Counted from the stretch's first letter, positions 39,183 to 49,345 are shown. The stretch: DNA of 64,000 nucleotides from Mycoavidus cysteinexigens (GCF_003966915.1 NZ_AP018150.1:2728001-2792000), one strand, 5' to 3'. The notes: a model not told the origin generated them from the sequence alone. Numbers and translations: made by a program.

Positions 39183-39452
39183 CTAGAGAACCACCGATAC
39201 CATCGGGTGCGAACTCAACGCGCGATATATCTCGTCCAAATGAGGACGATTACGTGCATGCACAGTACACGTCAGGCCAATGTAGTTGCCATTGCGTGAA
39301 GGACGCATTTCAATCGATGCGCCATCAAAATTAGCATCAAATTCTTTAAGCAATCGCTGTATCGCTTCAGCAAAACCGGGCTGGGTTTTACCTAATACTT
39401 TAATTGGGAAAGCGCACGGAAAATCGATCAATGATGCGTTAGCCGAGTCCAT
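39183..39452 (-). CDS. ybeD: YbeD/DUF493 family protein
   Basis: 89 residues with the DUF493 pattern (IDFPCAFPIKVLG ... SRNGNYIGLTCTVHARNRPHLDEIYRALSSHP). It sits directly before lipB, as ybeD does in many proteobacteria. It is a small ACT-like-fold protein of unclear function. Confidence 0.88.
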   Translation of the reverse strand: MDSANASLIDFPCAFPIKVLGKTQPGFAEAIQRLLKEFDANFDGASIEMRPSRNGNYIGLTCTVHARNRPHLDEIYRALSSHPMVSVVL

Positions 39453-39497
39453 GCATGCACCCTTTGATTAAGGCCAAGAAAGTCATTGTTGCGCCGC

Positions 39498-40442
39498 TCA
39501 ATGTTTGCCATCCAGCTTGTTTGCGCTTTCGTATGCAGCAAGCTGTTTCTCTTTCGCGCGCTGATAACCGGCATAAAGCGCCGCAAAAACAGGCCCAGGC
39601 CGGCCAGCGCCAACGGGACGATCATCTAGCCGAGTAATCGGCAAAATTTCTTTGCTAGCTGAACTCATCAAAATCTCATCGGCTGAACGCAACTCGGCCT
39701 CAGGAATCGGGCGCGCTTCAAATGTAATGCCGGCTTCTGCCGCCAGTTCCTCAAACAAGCGATAACGAATGCCTTCTAAAATCAGGTGATTAGCCGGCGG
39801 AGCATAAAGTCGACCGGCTTTTACTACCCAAATATTAGATGAGGAACCCTCCGTCAGCTCTCCATTACGTAACTGGATTGTTTCGAGTGCATCGCGTTCA
39901 GCCGCATACTGGGCCATCAACACATTGCCTAATAATGAGATGGATTTAATATCACAATGCAGCCAACGCTCATCCAACGCGGTAACGGCGGCTACCCCTT
40001 GCTCACGCTTAAGCGCACTAGGCGGGGTAAACGAATTGGCCATCACCATTACGGTTGGCGTACTGTGCGCCGGAAATACCTGGGCTCGGGCGGCAACGCC
40101 ACGAGTTACCTGAATATAAATCAGGCAATTTGCATCATCCGCGTGCTGTTGAGCATGAAGGGTAATGGCTTTTTCGATAAGAGCGCGCCAGCCAACCTCA
40201 TTAAATGGATCATTAATGCGAATTTTAGCGAGGCTGCGGGCAAGTCGCGCCAAATGATGCTCGATCCGAAACGGCCGCCAGACATTCACCCCTCGTTCAG
40301 AGATGCGATAAACTGGAATGACTTCATAGACGCCATCGCCAAAGATAAACCCCCGATCTAAGACTGAAATGCGCGCCTCAGATAGAGGCAACCATTCACC
40401 ATTTAGATAAACTGTTGAATCTTTGATAGAGTGCAATGTCAT
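39498..40442 (-). CDS. dat: D-amino acid aminotransferase (class IV PLP enzyme)
   Basis: 314 residues from the ATG at 40442, whose ATGA overlaps the dacC stop. The fold-type IV motifs are VLDRGFIFGDGVYEVI, the PLP-binding Lys in CDIKSISLLGNVL and ELTEGSSSNIWVV. It likely interconverts D-alanine and D-glutamate, which fits coupling to a D-Ala carboxypeptidase gene. Branched-chain aminotransferase is a less likely alternative. Confidence 0.87.
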   Translation of the reverse strand: MTLHSIKDSTVYLNGEWLPLSEARISVLDRGFIFGDGVYEVIPVYRISERGVNVWRPFRIEHHLARLARSLAKIRINDPFNEVGWRALIEKAITLHAQQHADDANCLIYIQVTRGVAARAQVFPAHSTPTVMVMANSFTPPSALKREQGVAAVTALDERWLHCDIKSISLLGNVLMAQYAAERDALETIQLRNGELTEGSSSNIWVVKAGRLYAPPANHLILEGIRYRLFEELAAEAGITFEARPIPEAELRSADEILMSSASKEILPITRLDDRPVGAGRPGPVFAALYAGYQRAKEKQLAAYESANKLDGKH

Positions 40443-41644
40443 ACCCACTTCCGCCACATTTTTGACAACCAGAGTAAAGCCGTATCCCACAGTCGACCCA
40501 GCAAGCCCGCTTCTTTAACCTCTTCAAGTGCAACCAGTGGAAAGACCGCGATTTCTTGGTCATTCGCCATAACCTTCACCACGCCAACAGCTTGCCCGTC
40601 TTTAATCGGAGCCAGCAAAGGCGCATCTAATTGCACTATAGGCTTAATCTTTTCTCCAACGCCGCGCGGCACGGTGATGAATTTATCCGACTTTACGCCC
40701 ACTTTAAGCGTATTAGAGACGCCCTTAAAAAGCCGCGGCGTATCGACGGGCTGCGCCCCTGCGTAAAGCTTGACCATATCATAAGCCTGATAACCGTAAT
40801 TAAGCATTTTCAGGCTATCTTGCACGCGGTCATGCTCTTTGCGTTCCCCCATCATCACCGTTACTAAGCGGCGGTTCACGTCTGACGCTTGCGGCAATGG
40901 ACGTTTCGCTGATGCCGCCAAGCAAAAACCCGCCGCTGTAGTATGGCCTGTTTTCAAGCCATCGACAGTGGAATCAAGCCATAACAATCGATTCCGGTTA
41001 AATTGTCGAATCTTATTGTAGGTATATTCTTTAAGCTCAAAAAGCGGATAATACTCTGGAAAATCTTGTATCAAATGCGCCGATAACAAGGCGACATCGC
41101 GTGCTGAAGTATAGTGTTGTGGATCAGGCAAACCATTCACATCTGCATAGTGCGTGTGTTTCATTCCTAAGCGCTGGGCCGCCTGGTTCATTAGGTTCAC
41201 AAAATTAGCTTCATTGCCACCGATTAACTCAGCCAGCGCGATGGCCGCATCATTACCTGATTGCACCACCATCCCATGCAATAAATCAGAAATCGTAACC
41301 GGTTTATGCGCTTGAATAAACATGCGCGATTCATCCGGCTTAGCGCGCCGCACTGCCTCACTAGGAACGATAGTTTGCGCCATATCAATCTTTTTGGCTT
41401 TAAGCGCCTCGAACACCAGGTAAGCCGTCATCAATTTGGTTAACGAAGCCGGCTCAACGCGTTCATCTGGATTGCCCGCAGCAAGCACTTGATTACTCGT
41501 TACATCCATTAAGATCCATGAGCGCGCTAACACGGTAGGAGGCGGCACTTGCGCCTGCGCTAAAATAGACGTTAAAGCTAGCCAAGCGCCTAATAAGGAT
41601 GAAATGAAGTAAGAGGACAAAATCGGAAATCGCATAGTTTGCAT
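40439..41644 (-). CDS. dacC: D-alanyl-D-alanine carboxypeptidase (PBP5/6 family)
   Basis: 401 residues from ATG 41644; the frame is open 13 codons further upstream. A signal peptide is followed by the SxxK motif SLTK, the SGN motif (VVQSGNDAAIALAE) and the KTG motif (GLKTGHTTAAG). The PBP5 C-terminal beta domain comes next, and the last residues (LWDTALLWLSKMWRKWV) are an amphipathic membrane anchor. It trims pentapeptides of peptidoglycan. Confidence 0.92.
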   Translation of the reverse strand: MQTMRFPILSSYFISSLLGAWLALTSILAQAQVPPPTVLARSWILMDVTSNQVLAAGNPDERVEPASLTKLMTAYLVFEALKAKKIDMAQTIVPSEAVRRAKPDESRMFIQAHKPVTISDLLHGMVVQSGNDAAIALAELIGGNEANFVNLMNQAAQRLGMKHTHYADVNGLPDPQHYTSARDVALLSAHLIQDFPEYYPLFELKEYTYNKIRQFNRNRLLWLDSTVDGLKTGHTTAAGFCLAASAKRPLPQASDVNRRLVTVMMGERKEHDRVQDSLKMLNYGYQAYDMVKLYAGAQPVDTPRLFKGVSNTLKVGVKSDKFITVPRGVGEKIKPIVQLDAPLLAPIKDGQAVGVVKVMANDQEIAVFPLVALEEVKEAGLLGRLWDTALLWLSKMWRKWV

Positions 41645-41706
41645 AAAAAAATAAAACTGAGAAAGGCGACGGAGAAGGGGCACTGGATGCTAGCTATGGC
41701 ACTTTA

Positions 41707-42351
41707 CTATACGCGCCAGCTCTCGACAATAATTCGTTTAAGTAGATGAAGCTTGCGATGAAAGAAATGGTCAGCGCCTGGAATAATGGTTACCGGCAAT
41801 TCCTGCGGACGCGCCCAATCGAAAACCGCGGTTAGCGGAATCGTCTCATCTTGCTCCCCATGAATCACGATCGTATCTTCTGGCACTGGGGCCACAGCCC
41901 AACGGCCGGCGGCGGTGCCAACCAAAACTAGCCGCTGCACCTGGATATTATTTTGCGTCAAACGTTGCGCAAGATGCGACAATACAAAAGTGCCAAACGA
42001 AAACCCCGCTAATACAAGTGGCCCATCGGCGCAAAGTGGCTGTGCGCGAATATGCTCAAGCACCGCCAACAAATCATCTTGCTCGCCGTGACCATGATCA
42101 TGCTCGCCTTCGGTGCGCCCCACCCCACGAAAATTTGAACGAACCGCAACGTAGCCCAGTTGCATGAGGGTGCGCGCTAAGGTATGGGCGACCTTATTAT
42201 CCATCGTCCCCCCGAGTAAGGGATGCGGATGCGCAATCAACGCTACGCCACGCGCCGGAGGATTCTGTGCGCCGGTCTCTGGCGGCCAATCAACCGTTAT
42301 TTCGATTTTGCCAATCGGCCCATCAATTAAATATTTTTTCGGGTCTGCCAT
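41707..42351 (-). CDS. Alpha/beta-hydrolase (dienelactone-hydrolase-like)
   Basis: 214 residues. Nucleophile elbow GFSFG, acid in HGEQDE and base in ADHFFH are present, with HPHPLLGGTMDNKV and RSNFRGVGRTEG at the N-terminal side as in the conserved proteobacterial hydrolases of this kind. The substrate is unknown. It follows the ferredoxin gene on the same strand. Confidence 0.85.
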   Translation of the reverse strand: MADPKKYLIDGPIGKIEITVDWPPETGAQNPPARGVALIAHPHPLLGGTMDNKVAHTLARTLMQLGYVAVRSNFRGVGRTEGEHDHGHGEQDDLLAVLEHIRAQPLCADGPLVLAGFSFGTFVLSHLAQRLTQNNIQVQRLVLVGTAAGRWAVAPVPEDTIVIHGEQDETIPLTAVFDWARPQELPVTIIPGADHFFHRKLHLLKRIIVESWRV

Positions 42352-42404
42352 TTTTTAATTTAAACACCTCAATCAATTGCTGCTCAATATAATCCCCGCT
42401 CTTT

Positions 42405-42743
42405 TTAAGTAACCAGAGAATTTTCTTGCGGAATCAATAACCGCTCAACAATCTTGCCGCCCACCAGATGCGAATCAATGATTTCATCAATATCAGCTTC
42501 ATCGATATAGGAGTACCAAACGCCTTGCGGATACACCACTACGACTGGACCTTGCTCGCAACGATCCAGGCAGCCCGCTTTGTTAATACGAATTTGCGCC
42601 GGCCCACTCAAGCCCAGCTCGCGCACTCTTTTTTTTGCATATTCCTGCATTTTTTGCGCATTGCAATTCGCGCAACTAGGGCGCGTATCGTTAGTGCGCT
42701 GATTGGTGCAGAAAAAAACATGATGCCGATAAAAAAGAGTCAT
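42405..42743 (-). CDS. Thioredoxin-like [2Fe-2S] ferredoxin
   Basis: 112 residues. Cysteines at 12, 24, 27, 58 and 62 include the CLDRC pair; the pattern C...RPSCANC...AGCLDRCEQGPVVVVYP is that of thioredoxin-fold (2Fe-2S) proteins. Its ATG overlaps the stop of the response-regulator gene by four bases (ATGA). Confidence 0.85.
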   Translation of the reverse strand: MTLFYRHHVFFCTNQRTNDTRPSCANCNAQKMQEYAKKRVRELGLSGPAQIRINKAGCLDRCEQGPVVVVYPQGVWYSYIDEADIDEIIDSHLVGGKIVERLLIPQENSLVT

Positions 42744-43453
42744 GATTCAGCCCGATTTCTGCATAATTCTATGCCCAGTTGTTTTAATTTTCGGTAAAGA
42801 TGCGTACGCTCCAGACCGGCCCGTTCAGCAATGCGCGTCATGCTACCGTTGGCTTGTTTCAGATGGTATTCAAAATAGGCGCGCTCAAAAGCATCGCGCG
42901 CATCACGCAGTGGCAGTTTCAGAGAAATCGTCACGCACTCGCTCGGTGATGCTATGGCAGTTTCTGCCACACTGTGGCTCGCAATTGACAAGGCCACGGC
43001 CCCGATTGACGGCATGGTGGCTAACTCTGGCTCGGGCTGTGTGATTGGCCGTGGTGTGAATTGAGTATTCGCGCGCGCATTCATTTCCGCTGCGCGCACC
43101 AGCCCCTGCTTAACCGCCTGCAGCAATTTTTGCAGCGCAATCGGTTTTTCAAGAAAATCAAATGCCCCAATCCGAGTCGCCTCAACCGCGGTATCAATGG
43201 TTGCATGTCCCGACATCATGATCACGGGCATTGTTAAGCAACCCTGTGCGGCCCACTCTTTGAGCAACGTAACGCCATCGGTATCCGGCATCCAAATATC
43301 TAGCAAAACCAGGTCAGGCGCTTGACGCATACAGTACGCGCGTGCTTCCTGCGCATTTTCAGCGACATCTACCAGATGACCTTCATCGTTCAGAATTTCC
43401 GAGAGAAGCTCTCGGATACCCATTTCATCATCTACTACTAAAATGGTTGCCAT
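42740..43453 (-). CDS. NtrX-like response regulator without AAA+ domain
   Basis: 237 residues. The receiver domain (residues 1-120, phospho-acceptor Asp52 in LLDIWMPDTDG, Lys in FLEKP) is joined by a linker to a Fis-type helix-turn-helix (about 190-232, DAFERAYFEYHLKQANGSMTRIAERAGLERTHLYRKLKQLG). The sigma-54-activating AAA+ domain of true NtrX is missing, so it should act by simple DNA binding. It follows the sensor kinase gene with no gap. Confidence 0.88.
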   Translation of the reverse strand: MATILVVDDEMGIRELLSEILNDEGHLVDVAENAQEARAYCMRQAPDLVLLDIWMPDTDGVTLLKEWAAQGCLTMPVIMMSGHATIDTAVEATRIGAFDFLEKPIALQKLLQAVKQGLVRAAEMNARANTQFTPRPITQPEPELATMPSIGAVALSIASHSVAETAIASPSECVTISLKLPLRDARDAFERAYFEYHLKQANGSMTRIAERAGLERTHLYRKLKQLGIELCRNRAES

Positions 43454-45856
43454 TTACACTACCTTTGTCTGCTGTCTCGCTATCTGCTCGATTTTGCTTG
43501 AGATTAACTTTCCTGTATGCGGTTCTAACTCGCTATCCGCCAATTGAAGAAAAAGAATCGAAATTTGCGCGCCGCTCGCTCCTGTACTTGCCCCATCCGC
43601 TGGTGGGCGGTTGCGAATACTAATGCTAGCAACATGCTCATCAATAATTTTTTTAACCGTGGCAAGCCCTAAACCTGTACCTTTGGTCTTGCTCGTCACA
43701 TAAGGTTCAAAAGCGCGTGTGAGAATCCGTGCCGGAAAACCAGAACCATTATCCATTACGCTGAGCCTCACCGCTAAACCGTTTTTACTGGGTATGTCTG
43801 GGTGCTCATATTCTACTGCTTTTGTCTCAATCAGCACACTCGGCGCAAAGACTTCCGCCACGGCATCTTGCGCATTTTGCAGCAGGTTATGAATCACCTG
43901 GCGCAATTGCGTTGGATCGCCGCGGATCATAGGCAACGGAGCTAAATCCGCTTGGATAAAACTTTTCTCTTCGCCGACCCCATACAGTGCGAGTACCTCT
44001 GTGATCAAATCATTTAATTGCAAATCATGTAGCACCGTCGGTGGCATCCGCGCATATTCTCGAAAATCGTCAACCATCTGCTTCATCGCCGCAACCTGGT
44101 TAATAATCGTAGTTGCTCCCCGCCGCAAAACCTCAGCGTCTGCAGGAGCCAGTTTATCGGCTAACTTCATCTGCAGCCGCTCGGCCGAGAGTTGGATCGG
44201 CGTAAGCGGGTTTTTGATTTCATGCGCCAAGCGGCGCGCAACCTCACCCCAGGCGACCGAACGCTGTGCCGAGATAATATCTGAAATATCATCAAACACA
44301 ACTACATAACCCGCCGTTACGGCACTTTTCGCCGCTGCCATGTCAGCGCTCGCTTCAATTGCTGGCAAGAGTAAACGCGTCCCCCGCGCGAGCAAGGTGA
44401 GCGGCTCGGCTTCCCCCTGGACCTGGACTTCAAATTGTTGTTGCCAGTGCCCTAGATCTCCCTCTGCTGTAGCCAGTTCAGCATCTCGCACCGCAAAAGC
44501 CTTGCGCACCATCGAAGCAAAACCTGCCAACGCGGTAATTTCTTCCAGCAAACAATTTAAGTGTCCTTGCAACGGTTGACGAAAAATCCGCTCAGCCCCG
44601 ACATTCGCAATCGTGAGACGGAATTTTCGATCAAACACAAATACGCCCGCGGTTAAATTCGCTAATACACTTTCAAGATAGGCTTTTGAATTCTCTAGGG
44701 CAACCCGATTACGTTCAACGGCTGCACGCGCTTCCGATAACTGCCGAGTCATTGCATTAAACGACTGCATCAAAAAACCCAGCTCGTCGTTAGTGTTGGT
44801 TTCATATTTTTGCCGATAATCGCCACGCGCTACTTCGAGCGTGCCTTGCGCCAGTAAAAAAAGCGGGCGAGCAAGCTGGTTGCCTAACCCAAACGCCAAC
44901 ATCATTGCGATAAAAGTTGCCAAAAAGAGGGCCAACGTCAGCGTGCCAATATACATTTTGCGCAACCCAGTACGGCCCAAGGCCTTTTCTTGGTAGTCAC
45001 GCCAAGCGCGTTGCATCTCAGCCGCGTTACGCGCCAACTGGGGTTGCACGGAACGAGTTAACTGCAAAAAACGCTCATCTTGACGCGCTAAGTTTTGATA
45101 ATCAGCCGGTATCCGCACCACGACACGCAAACGGAGAGCGCCTTTGGCGTTCTCCGTGAATTGATTCGTAGATTCAGCATCGAGTTCGCCTTCAAGTCCG
45201 GCATAACCGGTGGTCCGCGCTTGACGCAGCATCATAGGAGTCGGCAAATCATCTGGCACCAGGGCCGTAAAATTAGGGGAGGCTTGCGCCACCACCCGGC
45301 CCGTTGAAGCTACGATAATCGCTTCTTGAACCCCGAATTGCTCGCGTAAGCGCAATAAAGTCAGCGTCAAATTTGCTTCATCCGCGGCAGCGAGCTGACT
45401 GGCTATCAAGCGGCCGTTATTATGCAGGTCGGCTAAGGAGTTATCGAGCAAGCCGCGGCCAAGATCAAGCCCAGAAGCCAGGGCCTTTTCAACATTTAAA
45501 TCAAACCACGATTCGATACTGCGTGAAACAAATTGCAGCGAGACCAAATAGAGGATGCCACCTGGCAACACTCCAACCAACGCAAAAAATATGGCAAGTT
45601 TCGCTAGCAGCCGAGCACCAAATTTACCTTGACGTAAACGGGCGACGATAATCCATATCAGACCACCAACGATTAGCATGAAAATCAGTGCAATCGCAAT
45701 GTTGGCTGAATATAACCATGAATAATAACGATCGAAAAATTCCGTATTGGCGCTACTCGCTAACGCCAGTAATACAAGCAACAATAAGGCTAAAATCGCT
45801 ATAGTTGTGAGAAGCGAACGAACAACATAACGAGTGAAGGCAGCTTTACTTGGCAT
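43454..45856 (-). CDS. NtrY-like membrane sensor histidine kinase
   Basis: 800 residues. It has several N-terminal membrane segments (about residues 12-115 and 300-330) with a periplasmic sensing region between, then a HAMP domain (about 325-380), a PAS domain (about 400-520), HisKA with His545 in RLAHEIKNPLTPIQ, and an ATPase domain with DNGSGFP and GTGLGLATV. It pairs with the regulator encoded immediately downstream. Its start overlaps the DUF4390 gene by 11 bases. The signal is unknown. Confidence 0.92.
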   Translation of the reverse strand: MPSKAAFTRYVVRSLLTTIAILALLLLVLLALASSANTEFFDRYYSWLYSANIAIALIFMLIVGGLIWIIVARLRQGKFGARLLAKLAIFFALVGVLPGGILYLVSLQFVSRSIESWFDLNVEKALASGLDLGRGLLDNSLADLHNNGRLIASQLAAADEANLTLTLLRLREQFGVQEAIIVASTGRVVAQASPNFTALVPDDLPTPMMLRQARTTGYAGLEGELDAESTNQFTENAKGALRLRVVVRIPADYQNLARQDERFLQLTRSVQPQLARNAAEMQRAWRDYQEKALGRTGLRKMYIGTLTLALFLATFIAMMLAFGLGNQLARPLFLLAQGTLEVARGDYRQKYETNTNDELGFLMQSFNAMTRQLSEARAAVERNRVALENSKAYLESVLANLTAGVFVFDRKFRLTIANVGAERIFRQPLQGHLNCLLEEITALAGFASMVRKAFAVRDAELATAEGDLGHWQQQFEVQVQGEAEPLTLLARGTRLLLPAIEASADMAAAKSAVTAGYVVVFDDISDIISAQRSVAWGEVARRLAHEIKNPLTPIQLSAERLQMKLADKLAPADAEVLRRGATTIINQVAAMKQMVDDFREYARMPPTVLHDLQLNDLITEVLALYGVGEEKSFIQADLAPLPMIRGDPTQLRQVIHNLLQNAQDAVAEVFAPSVLIETKAVEYEHPDIPSKNGLAVRLSVMDNGSGFPARILTRAFEPYVTSKTKGTGLGLATVKKIIDEHVASISIRNRPPADGASTGASGAQISILFLQLADSELEPHTGKLISSKIEQIARQQTKVV

Positions 45857-46424
45857 GTTGACTCATCACAAACTCGAATCGTTTCCAATCGGAAGAAAGC
45901 CGCCAATCACGATTATTCACCGCATCAATTTGAAAGGGTTTGGGCATCAGCGCAGTATCCAACTGCATTCGCACTGACGCCGTGTAGACATACCCAGGCA
46001 CAACTGCCGCGCGGTCGATGGTATGCCATACATTGACATGTTTAATCACCTTGAGGGCATCCGCAAGGCTTGGGAAACTCAGTTGTAAACCACCGCTTGA
46101 GAGTCGATATTGGCGCGTGAGCGGTTGGTATGACAACCGTATGCTTTGCGCAGCGCTCACGGTTTCCTCATCAAACCAATACCAGCGCGCGCGCGTCAAT
46201 TCAAAATTAGTGGTGAAATAAAGAGGTATGCCCCGATTGATAGCACCGACCAGGCTCTCGTTTAAAACAAACTCAAAACGCGCATCCAGCGCCCAGCCCA
46301 GACGATCGGCTTCAAGCGAGGCGCGCCGCACATGAATCGTATGCGCCTGCGCCAAGGCGAGTTCAGGCCAGATAAGCCCGATAGCCACGATCCACTTGAG
46401 TAAAAAAAGACGCAAATCAATCAC
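45846..46424 (-). CDS. DUF4390 domain protein
   Basis: 192 residues with a signal peptide (about 1-25) and the DUF4390 pattern (ADRLGWALDARFEFVLNESLVGAINRGIPLYFTTNFELTR ... WYWFDE). It is an exported protein of unknown role, routinely found between rsmB and the ntrY-like gene in Burkholderiales. It overlaps rsmB by four bases and the kinase gene by eleven. Confidence 0.85.
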   Translation of the reverse strand: MIDLRLFLLKWIVAIGLIWPELALAQAHTIHVRRASLEADRLGWALDARFEFVLNESLVGAINRGIPLYFTTNFELTRARWYWFDEETVSAAQSIRLSYQPLTRQYRLSSGGLQLSFPSLADALKVIKHVNVWHTIDRAAVVPGYVYTASVRMQLDTALMPKPFQIDAVNNRDWRLSSDWKRFEFVMSQHAK

Positions 46425-47764
46425 TGTTTACGAAAACGTGCATAAAAAAATCCATCCCGATCATCCGTATTTGAGGCACAACCTGGTAGTGCGGTAGATG
46501 GCAAAAGTTGGCCCGGAGCGCTCAATCGTACCGCATCTTGTTGCTTGCCTTCAAACCATTGCGCTTGGCGCTCACCTTCTATAGGGAAAATCGAGCAAGT
46601 AGCATAAACTAATTCACCGCCTGGTTTTAACAATGGCCAAAGCGCCGCTAACATACGCTGTTGTTCACGCGCGAGCGCGGCCAAGTCGGCGGGACGTCTA
46701 AGCCAGCGAATATCAGGGTGACGACGCACAATGCCTGAACCTGAACACGGTGCATCAATCAGCACACGATCAAATAGCCGCCCATCCCACCATTCGTCAG
46801 GAGAGCTCGCATTCCCAATGCAGACCGTCGCCATTAACTGCAAACGACTTAAATTTTGCTCGATCCGCATGGCGCGCGCCTGATCCACTTCAAGGGCCAC
46901 TAAATCTATCTCCGCTAATTCAAGCAAATGTCCGGTCTTACCGCCAGGCGCGGCGCATGCATCCAGCACCCGCATCCCAGGGCGAATCTCAAGTAACGGA
47001 GCGGCCCTCTGCGCGCTCGCATCTTGCACTGAAACTACACCTTGCATAAAGCCCGGCACACGCTCCACTGGCAATGCGCGCAATAACCGTACGGCGCTTG
47101 GGCCTGCCGCTACGGCTGGAATCTGCGCAGTATGTAAGACATCAAGATATTCAGCAACTGTCGAACGGCGTTGATTAACGCGTAAAGTCAGCGGCGCATG
47201 CGTATTGCCGGCCGACAAGATCTCTTCCCAAGCAATAGGCCAGGCGGTACGCACCTCATCAATCCACCAACGTGGATGATTCCAACGCGCGACTGGGTCA
47301 TGCATAATTTGCGCCAATAACGTAGCGCGCGAGCGCAAAAAATTACGCAATACCGCATTCACGAGCCCTTTCATTGGACGAGTTGCGGGTTGTACGTTAG
47401 CCGCGCAAACGGCCTGGTCAACTACGGTGAAAGGCGTATAAATAGCAGATTCAGGCTCATCGCTTAACAAAGCCAAAGCACAAGTCAACAGATTTGCAAC
47501 TGGCGCCGGAGGAGGTTTACGCACAAGCGCCGCAAGCAATGCATCCGCCCGGCCTAAGGCGCGTAATGTTCGATAGGCGATATCCTGAATGGCCCCGCGC
47601 GCGGCGGGAACGTCAATTTCTGCAAATAATGCGGTCAGCGCAGCCGGCAACGCCGTCCCAGCGCGGACCGCAGCCAGCGCGCGCGCCGCGTTATTCAGGG
47701 CGAAAGCAAGCGAATCTGGAGCCGGCTGCATAGCAAAATGGGAGGTGGTCTGGGTTGCTGGCAT
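46421..47764 (-). CDS. rsmB: 16S rRNA m5C967 methyltransferase
   Basis: 447 residues: an N-terminal NusB-like domain (about 20-165), then a SAM methyltransferase with DACAAPGGKTGHLLEL, DAPCSGSGIVRRHPDIRW and the second catalytic Cys in LVYATCSIFP. It modifies C967 of 16S rRNA. It is the first gene of the rsmB-DUF4390-kinase-regulator series. Confidence 0.92.
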   Translation of the reverse strand: MPATQTTSHFAMQPAPDSLAFALNNAARALAAVRAGTALPAALTALFAEIDVPAARGAIQDIAYRTLRALGRADALLAALVRKPPPAPVANLLTCALALLSDEPESAIYTPFTVVDQAVCAANVQPATRPMKGLVNAVLRNFLRSRATLLAQIMHDPVARWNHPRWWIDEVRTAWPIAWEEILSAGNTHAPLTLRVNQRRSTVAEYLDVLHTAQIPAVAAGPSAVRLLRALPVERVPGFMQGVVSVQDASAQRAAPLLEIRPGMRVLDACAAPGGKTGHLLELAEIDLVALEVDQARAMRIEQNLSRLQLMATVCIGNASSPDEWWDGRLFDRVLIDAPCSGSGIVRRHPDIRWLRRPADLAALAREQQRMLAALWPLLKPGGELVYATCSIFPIEGERQAQWFEGKQQDAVRLSAPGQLLPSTALPGCASNTDDRDGFFYARFRKQ

Positions 47765-47947
47765 TAAATGGGTGTAAATGGGTGCGTTATTGGTTATAGG
47801 ATTCGGTCCGATAGTATCGAATAAGCTAGATTTTTAGAATTTTAACGCTGATTGCTACGGAACTTTAGCCTTATGCTCAATAAAAGGACGCAAGCGCTCT
47901 TGTTTTTTTAAGAATGAAGTTTATTAAACGGCAATTCCAAGAGCTAA

Positions 47948-48255
47948 GGAGGCGCTGATTTAATCGAGAATTTTTCGTAGGCAAACTAAAAAATGCTGAA
48001 TCGAACCAATTGAGCACAATTTTTTGCACCAGAGCGGCCATTTTATTCTGAGTTTCCTATTTCCCCCTCATTTAGACGGATTGAGCCTGCAATCTACGCT
48101 TCGCAAGCTGGATATTGGCTAACGCGAACAAAGCAAATAATTGCGCGGTATTCTTGACCAAACCCCGGTAACGTACCTTTTTGTGACGAAATAGGTTCTT
48201 GATAATGTGGAATGGGTGCTCAACCCGCACCCGAATCTACGCCTTGACGTGCTCT
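47948..48255 (-). pseudogene. IS5-family transposase C-terminal remnant with one IS end
   Basis: The minus strand reads RREHVKA, a TAG, then [20 protein letters not shown] and [21 protein letters not shown], ending at a TAA at 48072. This is the C-terminal part of IS5-group transposases. Downstream, GGAGGCGCTGATTTAATC at 47948-47965 may be the IS end; it is preceded by CTAA, a YTAR-type IS5 target. The rest of the element is missing, and its inner side meets the 3' end of fmt. The remaining spacer from 47765 holds no gene. Confidence 0.65.
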
Positions 48256-48315
48256 CGTCGAACGAAAATTTTTGCATCAGCATGGCAGTGGCCGCGGAGT
48301 TTGGTATGAAATTCG

Positions 48316-49287
48316 TTAAACCGCAAAACACTGCCCTTCTCGCAACGCAAAACCCTTTAGAAATTCACTCACCGCAAGCCTTTTGCCGCCTGGTTTTTGC
48401 CACTGCGTAACCGTTAGCGCATCAGTGCCACATGCAATGGTTACCGCATCAGGTGTGATTTGAATGATTTCTCCGGGCATAGCCGTTTGCGGCGCGGCAA
48501 CCGGCGTTGCCGCCCAGATTTTGAGGGACTCGCCATCTAGCACGGCTAGCGCGCCGGGGAATGGATCAAAAGCCCGCACTTGGCGCGCTAGCGTCCCAGC
48601 CGGCAATTGCCAATTAAGGCGCGCTTCCTGCTTGCTGATTTTTTCCGCATAAGTCACGCCTTCGATGGGTTGTGGCGTTGCCTGTAATGCGCCGCGCTCA
48701 GCAAGCATTTGAAGTTCTTCAACAATTAGTTGCGCGCCCAAGGACGCCAACTTGTCATGCAGGGATGCTGTGGTATCGGAAGTTAAGATGGGGATAGATG
48801 CGCGCTTTAGCATGGGGCCTGTATCAAGCCCTACATCCATTTGCATTAAGGTAACACCGGTTTGCTCGTCCCCGGCGGCAAGCGCGCGTTGGATTGGCGC
48901 CGCCCCACGCCAGCGCGGCAGCAAGGAAGCATGGACATTAATACAACCGTGCGGCGCAATCTCAAGCACCGCTTGCGGCAGCAATAAACCGTATGCAACC
49001 ACTACCATAACATCGTGCGGAGTTAAATGCAGATGATCAAGCGCAGCAGCCGCTTCCGCCGGAAAGCGGCCATCCGTGCGGAGCGACGTAGGCTGGATAA
49101 GCGGTAAACCCTGTTGAAGAGCGAGTTGTTTAACCGGACTTGCCGCCAGTTTCATGCCGCGGCCAGCCGGTCGATCCGGTTGTGTCAGCACCAACGGCAC
49201 CACGAAACCTGCTGCCTGAATAGCTGCGAGAGTGGTCGCAGCAAACGCTGGCGTACCCGCAAAAATAACCCTTAAATTACGCGACAT
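48316..49287 (-). CDS. fmt: Methionyl-tRNA formyltransferase
   Basis: 323 residues. The formyltransferase core is complete: [53 protein letters not shown] with the catalytic Asn-His, and QMDVGLDTG. The oligonucleotide-fold C-terminal domain follows. The last residues meet an IS5 remnant, so the natural end may be slightly changed. It formylates initiator Met-tRNA; the deformylase gene lies nearby. Confidence 0.94.
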   Translation of the reverse strand: MSRNLRVIFAGTPAFAATTLAAIQAAGFVVPLVLTQPDRPAGRGMKLAASPVKQLALQQGLPLIQPTSLRTDGRFPAEAAAALDHLHLTPHDVMVVVAYGLLLPQAVLEIAPHGCINVHASLLPRWRGAAPIQRALAAGDEQTGVTLMQMDVGLDTGPMLKRASIPILTSDTTASLHDKLASLGAQLIVEELQMLAERGALQATPQPIEGVTYAEKISKQEARLNWQLPAGTLARQVRAFDPFPGALAVLDGESLKIWAATPVAAPQTAMPGEIIQITPDAVTIACGTDALTVTQWQKPGGKRLAVSEFLKGFALREGQCFAV

Positions 49288-49345
49288 GAGAATAGCGCCT
49301 TGAGATGTTCATTCTATGCTGAGCGCCGGCGGTTATGCTTCTCAT

